From assembly GCF_010093535.1 (NCBI RefSeq), contig NW_022985166.1, positions 652,385 through 716,384 on the forward strand: DNA of 64,000 nt. The letters are read 5' to 3'. The position numbers were made by a program, and so were the translations under genes. This DNA comes from Lindgomyces ingoldianus (lineage: Eukaryota > Ascomycota > Dothideomycetes > Pleosporales > Lindgomycetaceae). Below, one piece after another: positions 1 through 10,690 of this stretch. How positions within the stretch are numbered: position 1 is the first letter of the stretch; each line of letters opens with the position of its first letter. The notes beneath the pieces were generated by a model, which was not told the origin of the DNA, ran no database searches, and saw only the letters and a program-made list of their open reading frames with translations.

Positions 1-3000
1 AGGGTGCTTGGGGAGGAGCATCCAGATACGCTGACCAGCATGGCCAACCTGGCGTCGACGTACAGGAATCAAGGGCGGTGGAATGAGGCCGAAGAGCTGG
101 AGGTCCAAGTATTGGGGATGAGAAAGAGATTGCTTGGGGAGGAGCATCCAGACACGCTGACAAGCATGGGGAACTTAGCGTCGACGTACAGGGACCAAGC
201 CAGGTGGACGGATGCTGAAGAGCTAGAGGTCCAAGTAATGGAGTTGAGCAAGACGAAGCTCGGAGCGGAACATCCCAACACGCTGACCAGTATGGCCAAT
301 ATGGCGTCAACGTACAGAAAACAAGGCCGATGGGATGTTGCTGAAGAGCTGTTCATAAGAGTAATAGAGACTCGCAAGAAGATACTTGGAGCGGACCATC
401 CCGATACGCTGACAAGCATGGGCAGCTTAGCATCAACGTACAAGGACCAAGGCAGATGGGATGCTGCTAAAGAGCTGGAAGTACAAGCAGAAGGAACAAG
501 TACAGACAATGTAATTGACGAAGACTGTGATTTAGTCTCCGATGTTTCCGATGTCTCTTCGGTCTTCTCTTCGAGTTCTTCGCTGGATAGCTTCTCATCT
601 AGGGGATCGCATGAAGATGCTCGTCGGATGACTGCTCAGCATCTAGCGTATAATTTGTCCAAAGATCCTTTTCTTCAGCCACTATATATTCAAGCGATGC
701 AAGAAGTTAGGAGGGATCGATTTTCAAGGAATCACGACAGACTTTTGAAGAAGTTCTTGGCAGATCTTCGATTAGAAAGCAGAGACCGTATTCATCTACT
801 AGTTGTTCGGTTCCTCCGAAATCGATCACAACGGGAACAGGTGACTTCGCAGATATGTCAGCTTAGTCAACCACGCCCTAGTCTTGCAAATCAGCGAACT
901 ATGCAGCAGTACCTAGACCAAGAGGAAGACCGAGGATATCGTCTGGAACGTTTTCTGGAAGCATCGAGTGAAAAAGCCAGAAGCACTACTCCCAGGATAG
1001 CGGATGGGGCCGATAATCGTAACAAGGCCATAGAAGCGAAAGAAGACGAATATGGGGATAGTGGCGACACAAAAGATGAGAACATCGATGACAACGTGAA
1101 CAAGGAAGATGACGAAGATGATGAAGTTGATGAAGATGACGAAGACGATGAAGACGAGTTGGATGGTGAGATAGAGGGGGTTCAGGCCGGGAGCCTGCCG
1201 CATCTTGAATCAGTAGTGGCATTTCTCACTAAAGGGCCATCATTTCAAGCCTTCAAGTCAAGCCTTCACCATTTCATCCATCCTCCTACGACGATAGAGG
1301 AAGCATTGGGCGGCCAGAATATCAAAGGTTTACGACAGTTACTCAAGAAACGATTTGATGTCGTTGCCCAAGGCGAATATTCCTGGATACACGAACTGGA
1401 TGATATTGGCTACACGCGCGACGAAATTGCAGACCTCTTATTTGAACAAGCTAGTGACGCCCCCTGGATATACTTCGAGCCGAACACATTCAATCTAGTA
1501 GAAGTACAAGCTGGCATTCATCTTCCAGGGTGCGTACATCAGTTCTTCTCATCCGACCAGCCTCCCTCAGACCAATCTACGACAACACCACTGCGCCGCT
1601 TTCCTTTTGGGGATTGGCGAGGTGTCACTAATACCGTCCAAGAGCTCTGCGGCTTGGCCGGCATAACACCAACATCTCGAGACTCGGAAAAATGGAATGG
1701 TTCTATCAATTTCGAAGAGCGGAATTCTATGGCTGTAGTGACATACTCTCGGCCTTCGGATAGTAATGATCTAGACCATCACGCAGTAATTTCCCGGATC
1801 AGCAATTCTCTTGAACGCTTCTGCTCCGCCGCAGGCTACGTTCAAGCGGCTGGGCTCTGTTGCGACTCCTTTACTATACTGCGACTGCCTCCTCACAGTC
1901 CTGGACAACAAGAAAAGTCAGAACTGTTAGTAGAGATGTGTCGCATTGATTTCAAGCTTGCCTTGCAGATGTTATCGGAGCTCAAGAGTCTGTCCGTCTT
2001 ATGCAACATACGCCCAGTTGATACTGTTAATATCCAGGAAATAGCCTTGCAGGTTCTCCAGCCTGTTATGCAGGGATCTACAGAGGCCACTTACGGCAAT
2101 GGGGTTAGCGCTGTCCTCCAATCTTGCTCCTTAGCCGTTCAACTCGTGTGCTTAGGCTTCTTGTCGTACAGTCAAGCACATGCTGGAGCCATTCGACCTT
2201 TTTTCCTGGATACTCTGCTCAGGAAGATTCAACTCCTTGGGATTCAAGCATACACAGATGAATGCGATCGGATAGAAGCTAGTCTCCACAGTCTTACATG
2301 CATCGGCGACATGGTTCAAGCTCCGGTCCTTACGTTCAACCTAGTACAGCCATGGATACTTCCCCTATCAGCTAGCAAACCGCTTGCATACGATCTGTTG
2401 ACAAATGCCCAAGATCTTCTTGACACATGGGGTCCTGGTCAATTTGTTATCCACGTGGACGAAAGTAAGCTCCCATCTGCTATCAAGTTAGGCGATGGGA
2501 TTGTTTTTGCTTCTGATTTAGAAAACAACAAGTTTCATTGGAGCCGAAGGGTGTCTCTTGAGCACCTATCCCGAGGTACCCTCGATCCGTGGAGCAAGAT
2601 CATCATTGGAACACCAGTTATTGTCAATGGGAACTGCATAATTGACGAGCAAAAATGCTGGGAAAATTCCTCTACATTTCTCGAACCCCTCGGCCCTTAT
2701 GGAACTCATTGGGAGCTCGATGAAAAGCAACTTGGAATACAAGTCGGACACTACGCCCTACTCCAGGCCGTTGCAGCCTCACATAAGCTTCCTGCTCAGA
2801 CTTTGAAGCAACACAGGCTTCAACAGGACGATGAGACACTGATACTATTTCTGGATAATCTTTGGGGCGTTCAAGTGAGTTTCTGCACACGCATTGCTCG
2901 AAGAGTGCCACTCCGCGAAATGGTAGCAGATATGCTCCCAATATTTGCAATGGCCTTCATATCTTCACAAGACGAGGAACTCTCCTGGAAGGAGCTCAAA

Positions 3001-3657
3001 ACGACCCATGATATTTTGAGTGCGTTCCAACAGAAGGGGATCCGAGATTGGTTAATCAAGCTTCCCCCCCAACTTCATCAAAACGTCCTGAAAATGGTTC
3101 GCAGGATCTTCACTGTCCTCCAGCATACGGGACTCGACCGCGGAGGAAAGAATCTGCTGGTTGCGTGGCCACATGAGCGTGAAATATTCAGATGCTTCAA
3201 AATCCCGTGCGAGAAAGAAAGCTCATGGGTGGGGATCCTTGCAGATTCGGAAGATTGTGCTACTTTCGCATACGTGTCGACCAAATGCCTCGAGACCAAA
3301 GAGATCAAGTGTAACGGCCCCGACCCTGCTTGGAAGGATGCAATCCCTATGCTGGAAACAGCTGTCGTGCTTCATTCAAAAGACCCTGCTAGACTCACAG
3401 GTTCTCTGCAACACAATGCAACGTATTTTTTCCAGAAGCTGGACAGCCTCTTCTTTGTTAGAGTTCAGAGACCGGATGCTACCGGTACAGCAAACCTGGT
3501 CACATCTCGTAGTAAGAGCCCCATGGAAATCCAGCGGAGGGTGCTTGTAAAGCTTATACAGGATCGTAAGCGGCTAGCAAGGCTTCGTGAGAAGATAGCC
3601 CCGGATGATCGCGCGGAGCGGGTGGCTGTTTCACGGCAACCTCATTCGATTGAGTGA
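1..3657 (+). CDS. 3' part of a large TPR-repeat protein with an unknown C-terminal module (5' end outside window)
   Basis: The frame is open from base 1 (first codons R-V-L-G-E-E-H), so the true start lies upstream; the GTG at position 4 is not a start. The visible 1,218 codons begin with four 42-residue tetratricopeptide units of the kinesin-light-chain type (core HPDTLTSM, LASTY, GRW, EAEELEVQV) over about the first 168 residues. A Ser-rich stretch and a long Asp/Glu-rich tract (about residues 355-395) follow, then roughly 800 residues of globular sequence that I do not recognise by name. In fungi such near-identical TPR arrays often form the C-terminal sensor of NACHT or NB-ARC (STAND/NLR-like) proteins, so an N-terminal NTPase upstream is possible but not visible. 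The units are very similar at DNA level, a setting for repeat-number change. No intron is needed. Binding or scaffold function is inference. Confidence 0.8.
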   Translation, partial: RVLGEEHPDTLTSMANLASTYRNQGRWNEAEELEVQVLGMRKRLLGEEHPDTLTSMGNLASTYRDQARWTDAEELEVQVMELSKTKLGAEHPNTLTSMANMASTYRKQGRWDVAEELFIRVIETRKKILGADHPDTLTSMGSLASTYKDQGRWDAAKELEVQAEGTSTDNVIDEDCDLVSDVSDVSSVFSSSSSLDSFSSRGSHEDARRMTAQHLAYNLSKDPFLQPLYIQAMQEVRRDRFSRNHDRLLKKFLADLRLESRDRIHLLVVRFLRNRSQREQVTSQICQLSQPRPSLANQRTMQQYLDQEEDRGYRLERFLEASSEKARSTTPRIADGADNRNKAIEAKEDEYGDSGDTKDENIDDNVNKEDDEDDEVDEDDEDDEDELDGEIEGVQAGSLPHLESVVAFLTKGPSFQAFKSSLHHFIHPPTTIEEALGGQNIKGLRQLLKKRFDVVAQGEYSWIHELDDIGYTRDEIADLLFEQASDAPWIYFEPNTFNLVEVQAGIHLPGCVHQFFSSDQPPSDQSTTTPLRRFPFGDWRGVTNTVQELCGLAGITPTSRDSEKWNGSINFEERNSMAVVTYSRPSDSNDLDHHAVISRISNSLERFCSAAGYVQAAGLCCDSFTILRLPPHSPGQQEKSELLVEMCRIDFKLALQMLSELKSLSVLCNIRPVDTVNIQEIALQVLQPVMQGSTEATYGNGVSAVLQSCSLAVQLVCLGFLSYSQAHAGAIRPFFLDTLLRKIQLLGIQAYTDECDRIEASLHSLTCIGDMVQAPVLTFNLVQPWILPLSASKPLAYDLLTNAQDLLDTWGPGQFVIHVDESKLPSAIKLGDGIVFASDLENNKFHWSRRVSLEHLSRGTLDPWSKIIIGTPVIVNGNCIIDEQKCWENSSTFLEPLGPYGTHWELDEKQLGIQVGHYALLQAVAASHKLPAQTLKQHRLQQDDETLILFLDNLWGVQVSFCTRIARRVPLREMVADMLPIFAMAFISSQDEELSWKELKTTHDILSAFQQKGIRDWLIKLPPQLHQNVLKMVRRIFTVLQHTGLDRGGKNLLVAWPHEREIFRCFKIPCEKESSWVGILADSEDCATFAYVSTKCLETKEIKCNGPDPAWKDAIPMLETAVVLHSKDPARLTGSLQHNATYFFQKLDSLFFVRVQRPDATGTANLVTSRSKSPMEIQRRVLVKLIQDRKRLARLREKIAPDDRAERVAVSRQPHSIE

Positions 3658-3844
3658 CCTAGATTTCACAATCCACTATATCCTAGATCTCTAGAGACAT
3701 TGCTGACTATCTCTCATTTTGTTAATATCCCTTATTGGGGCAGCCTCTCGGCATTCATGTATTATTTTGATGACTCCGGATAACAGTCACCTCCTTTTGC
3801 ACAGACAAAATGTAGACAAGAAAGCGGTGTAAGGACCAGTAGCG

Positions 3845-4121
3845 GCATGAACAACCAGGCGTCGACGTACTAGAAGTAGGGCCGATTAGTGGTTGCTAAA
3901 GAGCTGTTTGTAGAAGTGGCCGAGACTTGCAAGAAGAAACTGGGAGTGGGCTACCTAACATGCTGACCAGCACGGGCAACCTGGCGTCGAAGTACAGGAA
4001 TCAAGGGCGGTGGAGGGAGGCCGAAGAGCTGGAAGTGCAAGTGATGGAGACGAGAAAGAGGGTGCTCACAATAACTGAAGTGCAGGAACCGGAAACCGAA
4101 CCGGTCGCCATTGCAGGCTAG
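3845..4121 (+). pseudogene. Decayed TPR-repeat fragment
   Basis: About 190 bp behind the TPR gene lies a second piece of the same repeat. The first part (3,848-3,955) reads N-N-Q-A-S-T-Y, then two TAG codons where the intact units have R and Q, then a recognisable V-A-K-E-L-F-V-E-V. Just after 3,950 one base is missing relative to the intact unit, shifting the frame. The second part (about 3,957-4,075) continues LTSTGNLASKYRNQGRW and EAEELEVQVMETRKR and is very close to the first intact unit. Nonsense codons plus a frameshift mark a dead copy, probably left by duplication or contraction of the neighbouring array. Confidence 0.75.
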
Positions 4122-4129
4122 TGATATAG

Positions 4130-5990
4130 TCTACCAATATGGGCGGGTTAACTATGTATAATCGCTCGGTTTGATCTCATTGTGCACAATAAAGAAAAGT
4201 GAGGTAAGTGAGGGTCCAACATGGTGTTTAAGAGAACGTAGAACTATTCCTACTGTTACTGATAGTAACAATCTCTTAGCAGTTAGAACAAAAGTGAATT
4301 GCCTTCTGCTACAGTACAGTTAATAAGACTATGGTTACTTCAGTAACTACCTGTATTAGTTAATTTCTTAGTGTTTTAGTAACGCATTCGCAGACGTTTT
4401 CGCGCGTAGTAGTACAAGGGCTGCCGTGGAACAGGAGGCACGCCTAGCAAACAAGCTGCAGCAGTATATTTACACTGCTTAATCTGATCTCCTTGTTGCA
4501 GCTAAAGACAATATAATCTATAGAGATCCACTCACTTAGTAGCATTAAATTAGGCGTAAGCACTATGTAACGCTGTACAAGATAGCTATTAACTTCCTAT
4601 CTATCTCTACTACAAGCTGTAAGTGCTTTAATTAAGGCTCTACAGCTACAACATAACTAGATTGCTAGAGGGCTTTTTTACTTAGAGTTAAACAATCCCC
4701 GCAACCAGCCCTCTAGAGCCTCTAGAAACACTAGCTACTGCAGTAGCTACACTAAACAGTAGCTTTACAATTAATCAACTTAGCAGTAACTGTTACTCCC
4801 TGTGAGGCTGTTTTAATTTACTCTCTCTGTAAGAACAAAACTCTATTCCCACCAGTAACGCCTTAAAAACACTACTAACAGTAACAGTTACGTTCTAGTA
4901 AACACTATGGGGTCCAAAGTGCAAACATTCCGCCAACTTTTGAGTGAATCAAGTGTAGGAACCGAGCCCCTCCCGAAACTCACTTCTCGAATCTCATATG
5001 ATGATCCTCTACTAGCAGGCACTATCAGCTTGTTGAAGTGGCTCGGATCCGGAATGAACAGCAACATCTTGACCGAGATGTCTATAGCTTCCGCGAGCGG
5101 TTGGCGACAAGTCTTGAATATAGATGGCAGATGCACGTAATCGCTGAGGTCGATTCGCCCATTTTCCGTCTTCAGTAGCTCCTCCAATATTATAACCTAC
5201 GCTCTGTAAGCAATTCTAGAATCCCGGATTGATCAGACCCGAAGGGGAATATGACATGGGATAGAAATTCGGAGTTCAACTACATCGTGAAAGGTCGCAG
5301 GAGAGGCTGTAAGAGGTTTTCGTCTTCGACTCATAGGTAGACGGCGGGTGGAGGGCAACTGATGACTTGTCCTCGCCCGAGTTCTCCGATCTTGACATTT
5401 GTCCTTGGTCCTAGACGTTGACACGGGTGAGTGGGTAGATGACTTGACTTAACCTAGACAGAATCAGTAAAAATATTTGAGACATTCTAACTAGCTCAAA
5501 CCAACCGCTACTGATTCGTCTGTGATCTTTGTTCTGAGATGGTTGTTGTATCGCATCGAGGGCGTTGTAAGAAACCTGATATAAGTCAGGTGTTCGGTAT
5601 TTTTATTGTTCTAATTATAATCACGATAAATAGAGGTAGAAGGGGTTCTAAGTGATCGTGTGTGTTCCATATAACGTGATGTGAAATCACTGGCGGAGTT
5701 TGCATCTGAACAAACCCATTCACATTCCGCCAACAATCCGGAGTTGTATATATATATATATATCGATAAACTCATCCGTATACTATTGTGTCAATCACGG
5801 CTTTCACAGCTATAGGAAGAAACATAAAAAAGAGTCCCGAGGGTTTCAAATCTAGAACTTCCCCTACCAATGCCTTTCCCTTCCTCTGCAACACCACACT
5901 GCCCTAATCTGAGCTGCCACACCTGCCAAAGTTTCGACTGAGAGCAACAATTGCTGACCGGTCCACCAGTCCAGATTTATTCAAACCCAC
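4130..5990. other. Non-coding, partly AT-rich stretch with GTTAC/GTAAC inverted repeats
   Basis: No supported gene. From 4,250 to 4,891 the DNA is AT-rich and holds several short inverted repeats of GTTAC/GTAAC (4,254-4,270; 4,334-4,347; 4,785-4,797; 4,881-4,891), suggesting a worn mobile-element relic. At 4,888-5,187 the minus strand is open for 99 codons (ending KTENGRIDLSDYVHLP and similar) without recognisable domain or start context; it may be a gene fragment. A short TA microsatellite sits at 5,747-5,763. Confidence 0.5.
5747..5763. repeat. (TA)n microsatellite
   Basis: Seventeen bases of alternating T and A directly upstream (about 230 bp) of the interrupted reading frame at 5,996. 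It could act as a TATA-like element but is more simply a microsatellite. Confidence 0.8.
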
Positions 5991-5995
5991 CCCAG

Positions 5996-7225
5996 ATGGC
6001 ACTTCGATATAGCAGACAGACACGACATTCACAACCTCATGCACTAAGTATTCCTGATCGCCCATACCACTACGATCAATCCGAAGAGGAAATACGCACA
6101 ACCCAAGAAAATATAAGCACGCAAGACGATGGCAACATGGATATCGACGACGAATACGGAGGTGTTTGCCTCGATCTTGGTGAGGAAGTGGGGCCTATAA
6201 AGATTTCAGCGAACGAATCCATTAAGGAAGTTCTCGCAATAGCACCGATTCGTTCCGATCTCCGGAATATGATTTTGCAGCACGCTTCGAACATGGTGCG
6301 TGGCTGTTGGAGTCCATTGTATCTCCAAGATCTTGGGGCATGGCTAGATTTGCAAGTCCTGGGAGAGCAGCTTTGCAGGGATCTGAAAGCTATCTGGTCG
6401 ACACTCCCACTCATTCTCCACAACTACTACTTACCGCCGAGTATGGATCGTGCCGCGCTTCGCTGAGGGAATGGGCTGCAATCAATCTATTGCGACATAA
6501 TACCCAGGTTGAGTGTCACTACTGGTGTCATTCAGATGGTTCCGTGGCAACGGCCAGAGCAATTGTTGAGAGGTATTACCGCTCTGCCTGGAATCCACTC
6601 TTGTAGTGACCTACTATTTCTCGAGAATCGGGCCGGAAATGTAGAGTCCGTCACAGTAATATCTCCCTCAGCACTCGCATTTAAGCTCTCTTGCATGAAT
6701 ATTCATCCGAGTAGTCGGTATATCACATCCGTCGCTCCGGTAAATCACTCTAACCTATTTGGGTGGGTTCGATATGCAGGAGTCTCAGTCGACCATCTCA
6801 AGGTCCATATTGTCGGCGCTGAGCTTTGGAATCGGTATAAATACGCTGCCGGAATTTGGGGCTACCGAGCTCTTCCGATCATCGCTCTTATGGCATCCCT
6901 CATCGCTTGTAGGACCTCAATAAGATCCAAGATCACCCTCGACGGCCTACGTGTCTTCCGCGATGTGTTCGCTAACATGTGGGAAAATATGCCGTTGAGA
7001 ACGCCGATCACTGGCCACAACCCGCTGTTGGATCTGCTGTGCAGTTATCCATTCCCTGAGTTGATGCCACAGCTTCGGGAGACGTATGTTGATAGCACAG
7101 GAGCCTTCCGCAGTCAACCGAGGGAGGGAAATATGTTCGGAATGCGAACCCCAATCCAATGGCAAACGCAGATTATGAGGGCACGGCACGGAATGCATTC
7201 GCCAAAGTGGGGCTTTGTGGTTTGA
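5996..7225 (+). pseudogene. Unknown protein of about 410 codons, interrupted by a single in-frame TGA
   Basis: From ATG 5,996 the frame runs 156 codons to a TGA at 6,464-6,466, and the same frame continues without another stop to TGA 7,223-7,225. Both halves look like real protein: the first half has an acidic stretch (DDGNMDIDDEYGG) and a mixed-hydrophobic region (WSPLYLQDLGAWLDLQVLG); the second contains YKYAAGIWGYRALPIIALMA and ENMPLRTPITGHNPLLDLL. I found no good GT-AG intron of length 3n that removes the TGA; the one attractive donor/acceptor pair (6,441/6,507, 67 nt) breaks the frame. I therefore call a pseudogene with one nonsense change, but programmed readthrough or a selenocysteine-independent recoding cannot be excluded from sequence. 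No domain recognised; no introns, no obvious homologue. The first frame is also open upstream to 5,951, but without an ATG. Confidence 0.5.
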
Positions 7226-8225
7226 TTGTGCTGATGGAAGATGGACAGAATACACCCAGGATTCGAGGTAACGAGATAGTGAGTCAAACTCTGTGGACTG
7301 TAGTATTGTAAACAGTTTCATAGATGGAATTAAAATGATGGGCCGTAGTGAGTCAGAACGACAGAAGCGATGCTGTTGGTGATGAAGTCGCTCTCGGCGC
7401 GTGAGCAACTCCAGAAACCTTGAAACTCAGCCTTCGGAAGCTTATGTTGTCTACATTGAGAAGCGAGAAACCATCGGTATTCCACACCCCAGGGTGTACT
7501 TTTTATGAAGGCTTGATGAGTTTCGTCGATATTGTGTTTTGAAGATGAAGGATAGAGGGATGAGTTGGAAAGAGCGCTTTAGTGCCTAGGGTTGTTATCA
7601 CACTTCCACAATCGGGTGCTGCAGCATACTAATAATCCGAGCGGAGCAGCTATTGGATTGATGCGGCGCCCTGATTGGAACAATGTTCACACCTTCTCCG
7701 AACACATTTGCCTGCCTCACTCAACACCAAGGCACTAATTCGATGATAACTTGGGTGGTGAGGCGGAAGATTCCGGCAGAGGAAAATTCCGGCAGAGGAA
7801 AATTTTAGAACTATGAATGCGGAACAAGATACCGAGGAAAGCCTGCATGTATGCGAGAGGAGATTTTCAGGACCCCAGGAGGGGACTGCCAACCCACTCT
7901 TGGAAAAATCCAGTAGGTGGGTGTGGCTGCACCTGCAGGGAACATCTAATCTGATTGATAAGTTGGATCTTATCAGATCCTTGGCTTCCTTTGAACATCG
8001 AATACAAACTCACGCGCACTCTCACGCCAAGGTTGTTAACATGGACAATGCCTTGATTTTCTATCGAATACGAGGCGAAGTGCCGACATCGGAACTATAT
8101 TCAGGAACATTGACAATCAATCTGTACCCGAGAACCACCGAGGAGCCTAGTTAAGAAGGCAGCTTCCCAGAGCATGGAGTCTTTTCTGGGAGACTAAAAG
8201 TCGACATCTTTGTACAATAACAATC
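7226..8225. other. Intergenic region, one unsupported small ORF
   Basis: Upstream region of the O-methyltransferase. A plus-strand frame from ATG 7,813 to 8,154 (113 codons, with LLEKSSRWVWLHLQGTSNLI) is the only ORF of note; it has no recognised domain and no splice or promoter support. A direct repeat of about 20 bp (attccggcagaggaaaattt-like) occurs at about 7,767-7,806. Nothing else seen. Confidence 0.4.
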
Positions 8226-9706
8226 ATGGATTTAAAACCGACGTTGAGTAGCCTTGGTTCTAGGATTAAAGAACTCGCAGAATCCTTGGAACGCCACCTC
8301 AGGGAGAATGGTGTCGAAGCACCGACCCTAGCCGCAGACAGTCCAATCAACATATCCAAGTTCACACCAGAGATATTTACGATAAAGCAGCAACTTGCCG
8401 ATGCTCTAAATGACTTGTCCATTATCTCTCAAGGACCGAGCGAAAGTGTATTCAACTACGCCCACAACGTGAAGACCCATGCCACCCCTCCCAACTAGAC
8501 TATATGAGTGCTTACTTCGACAGGCCATTCCTGATGTCGCAGCTCTAAATGTTTTGAACCACTTCAACTTCTGGTCTGCTGTCCCTCTAGAAGGATCTGC
8601 TTCGATTACCGACATTGCAAAATATACTTCTCTCCCGGAAGAAGCTGTTCAGCGTGTAGTGGAACATGGTATGATGCTCCGGTTTTTTGCTTACACGGAT
8701 CCCTCCACACCAAAAACGTCCCACATCCAGCACACATCTCGCTCGGCTGCCCTTGCTCAATCCTCTGGCTTGAGAGCTCTCGTCCACTCGTGCATACAAG
8801 AGTGTGGTCCACCAATGATGGTGATGCCAGAGGCACTAGAGAAATACAGCCTCAGAAAGCCCACCTTGACAAGGGACATTAGAGAGACAGCTTTCGCCTT
8901 GAGCCATAGTGGTGGAGCAGTTTTCGGGAATTTTAGTACGGTCTGGGACTTTCTCGAAAACGATGGCGAAGGAGAAAAGAAAGGATGGCGGCAACGGAGC
9001 TTTAATACGTGGATGACTTATATCAATGATATCTTTAGGATGAATGAAGTTTTGTTGGAAGCACTGGATTGGAAAGCGGCTGGTGATGTGACTGTAGTAG
9101 ATGTGAGTATTATGCGCGATTTGATATATCATTCAACCTCCATGATCTTCAGACCTCGTGGAGCCTTAAGCTAACATGCTCTAGATCGGTGGCTCAGGAG
9201 GCCACGATACCTTTGCGCTTGCAAGCGCGTATCCGAACCTCAACATCATAGTTGAAGACCTTCGCGAGTGCAAACCTATATTCGAGAACAACGTCCTCGA
9301 ACATCTCAAATCACGCGTGGCATTCCGTGAACACAACTTCTTCAACCCACAACCAGTCCAAGCCGACATCTATATACTAAAATTTATTTTCCATGACTGG
9401 CCGGATAAGGAGTGTATTGCGATATTACAGGCTTTACGACCAGCTTTAAAGGCTGGAGCTAAGGTTCTCTTTATCGACTACATCGGAAAAGATGGAGAGT
9501 TCGACCCAACACTGCCGCGTTCCATTCGTCAACTTGGCACCTCGACGGACTTGAGGATGATGGCTCTCTTTAATGGAAGGGAGCGCCCCGTCGACACTTG
9601 GACGGAGATTTTCCGCGCTGCGGATGAGCGATTCGAAGTGGCGAGCGTGAAGGCGAATGCTTTAACATACATACTGGTAATAGAGGCAATTTGGCGGGGT
9701 AAATAG
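8226..9706 (+). CDS. SAM-dependent O-methyltransferase (fungal secondary-metabolism type)
   Basis: Three exons: 8,226-8,468, 8,524-9,102 and 9,185-9,706, giving 447 aa. Intron 1 (55 nt, GTGAAG...CAG) and intron 2 (82 nt, GTGAGT...CTAAC...TAG) both fall at phase 0. The N-terminal half carries the winged-helix/dimerisation region usual for family-2 plant and fungal O-methyltransferases (DVAALNVLNHFNFWSAVPL). SAM-binding motif I is VVDIGGSGG at about residues 272-280, split exactly by intron 2. The later FIFHDWPDKEC carries the expected catalytic His (about residue 344), and the C-terminal DLRMMALFNGRERP is typical of the family. It would transfer a methyl group from S-adenosylmethionine to a hydroxyl of an aromatic or polyketide substrate in the cytosol; the substrate is unknown. 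No polyketide or peptide synthase gene is visible nearby, so it is either an orphan or a tailoring gene separated from its cluster. Confidence 0.9.
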
Positions 9707-10690
9707 ACGGCGAAGGAGTAAAATCTTGCGCATAAATTGTCATAGGAAACTACGTTAGGTTGATTCACAAACTCCTTGTGGCGAAGAGTGATGACTTGGT
9801 AGAGCCAACGAGGTATATTCAAGTTAAATGTAAATTTATTGCTGTTCCTCCCTCAAAAGAATACATATCTTATTATTAGTTTCTTGGCCAACGGTTCTAT
9901 TAAGTTTCTTTGAGAGTCGTATTTTGGAAGATCCTAGGGTCTGATATAAGGGTGGAAACCGGTGTCCTCTTAATGCTCTTACTAGATCTGACCGCTGATT
10001 TGACAAATTAGATAATGTTTGCAGTTACGGAGCTCTCCATGCTCTAGCCACCTGCACTCCTTTGACCTACTGCTGCCTAGCCACGCCACCTGCTGCAGCC
10101 TAGAGCTATTGGTGGACTTAAGTCACATGATGGGTTCAAGTTCTATATAAACCCATAGTTGCCCTCCTTTAGCAATCAACCTAGTTCCTCATGCCTCTGG
10201 TGCTCCTCCTAGCTTCACAGATACCCTTCTTGGTTCGACGCTAAATTACGGGTCAAGGCTTTCTTAACAAACCCGGAGTAAGCTAGATTACATTACGTAC
10301 CAGGGAAAGTAATGGATCTCTAGAGAGTTGCGAATTTCGCACTGCCACGTTTTGGCCATGAGTAAAAAAGTATTTCTGGCACATTGAGGCTAACAGCGAG
10401 ACTTTCCCTAATTTGTTTGGTATGTCTCATGGCCAACCCGACCCACGATAGTACTACCCATGAGAACCACCTGGGCATCAAAGATGTCTAGACAGCGCAT
10501 GTGTCCAGATAATAGCCGCGGCTATCAGAATACAACCACATGCAACCATTCGTCCCGCACTACTACTCGATACCGACCCTTCCCTTCGTCTCTCGCTGCA
10601 TCTTTTCCCTGCTCTTTCTACCTTCAATTCACCTGATTCACTTGCTCCTCTGCGCGACAGTCTGCCGATTCAGGCATCAATGGAGGCGCC
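9707..10690. other. Intergenic region, possible relic promoter
   Basis: No gene seen. At about 10,145-10,152 there is a TATATAAA box followed by CT-rich sequence, but no reading frame with support starts downstream until the kelch-like relic; this may be the remnant of its promoter or of an LTR. Otherwise featureless. Confidence 0.4.

Noticed and set aside
891..1222. Minus-strand frames opposite the acidic tract
   Set aside because: Mirror of GAY/GAR codon runs in the TPR gene; no independent support.
6441..6507. 67-nt GTATGG...CAG intron over the in-frame TGA
   Set aside because: Splice sites look good but the join shifts the frame straight into a TGA.
5996..7225. Endogenous mycovirus coat protein as explanation for the TGA-interrupted frame
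   Set aside because: Intronless and unfamiliar, but I see no motif that supports a viral origin.
10225..10260. B-box-like GGTTCGACGC, possible tRNA or SINE
   Set aside because: No A-box at proper distance and no cloverleaf; chance match.
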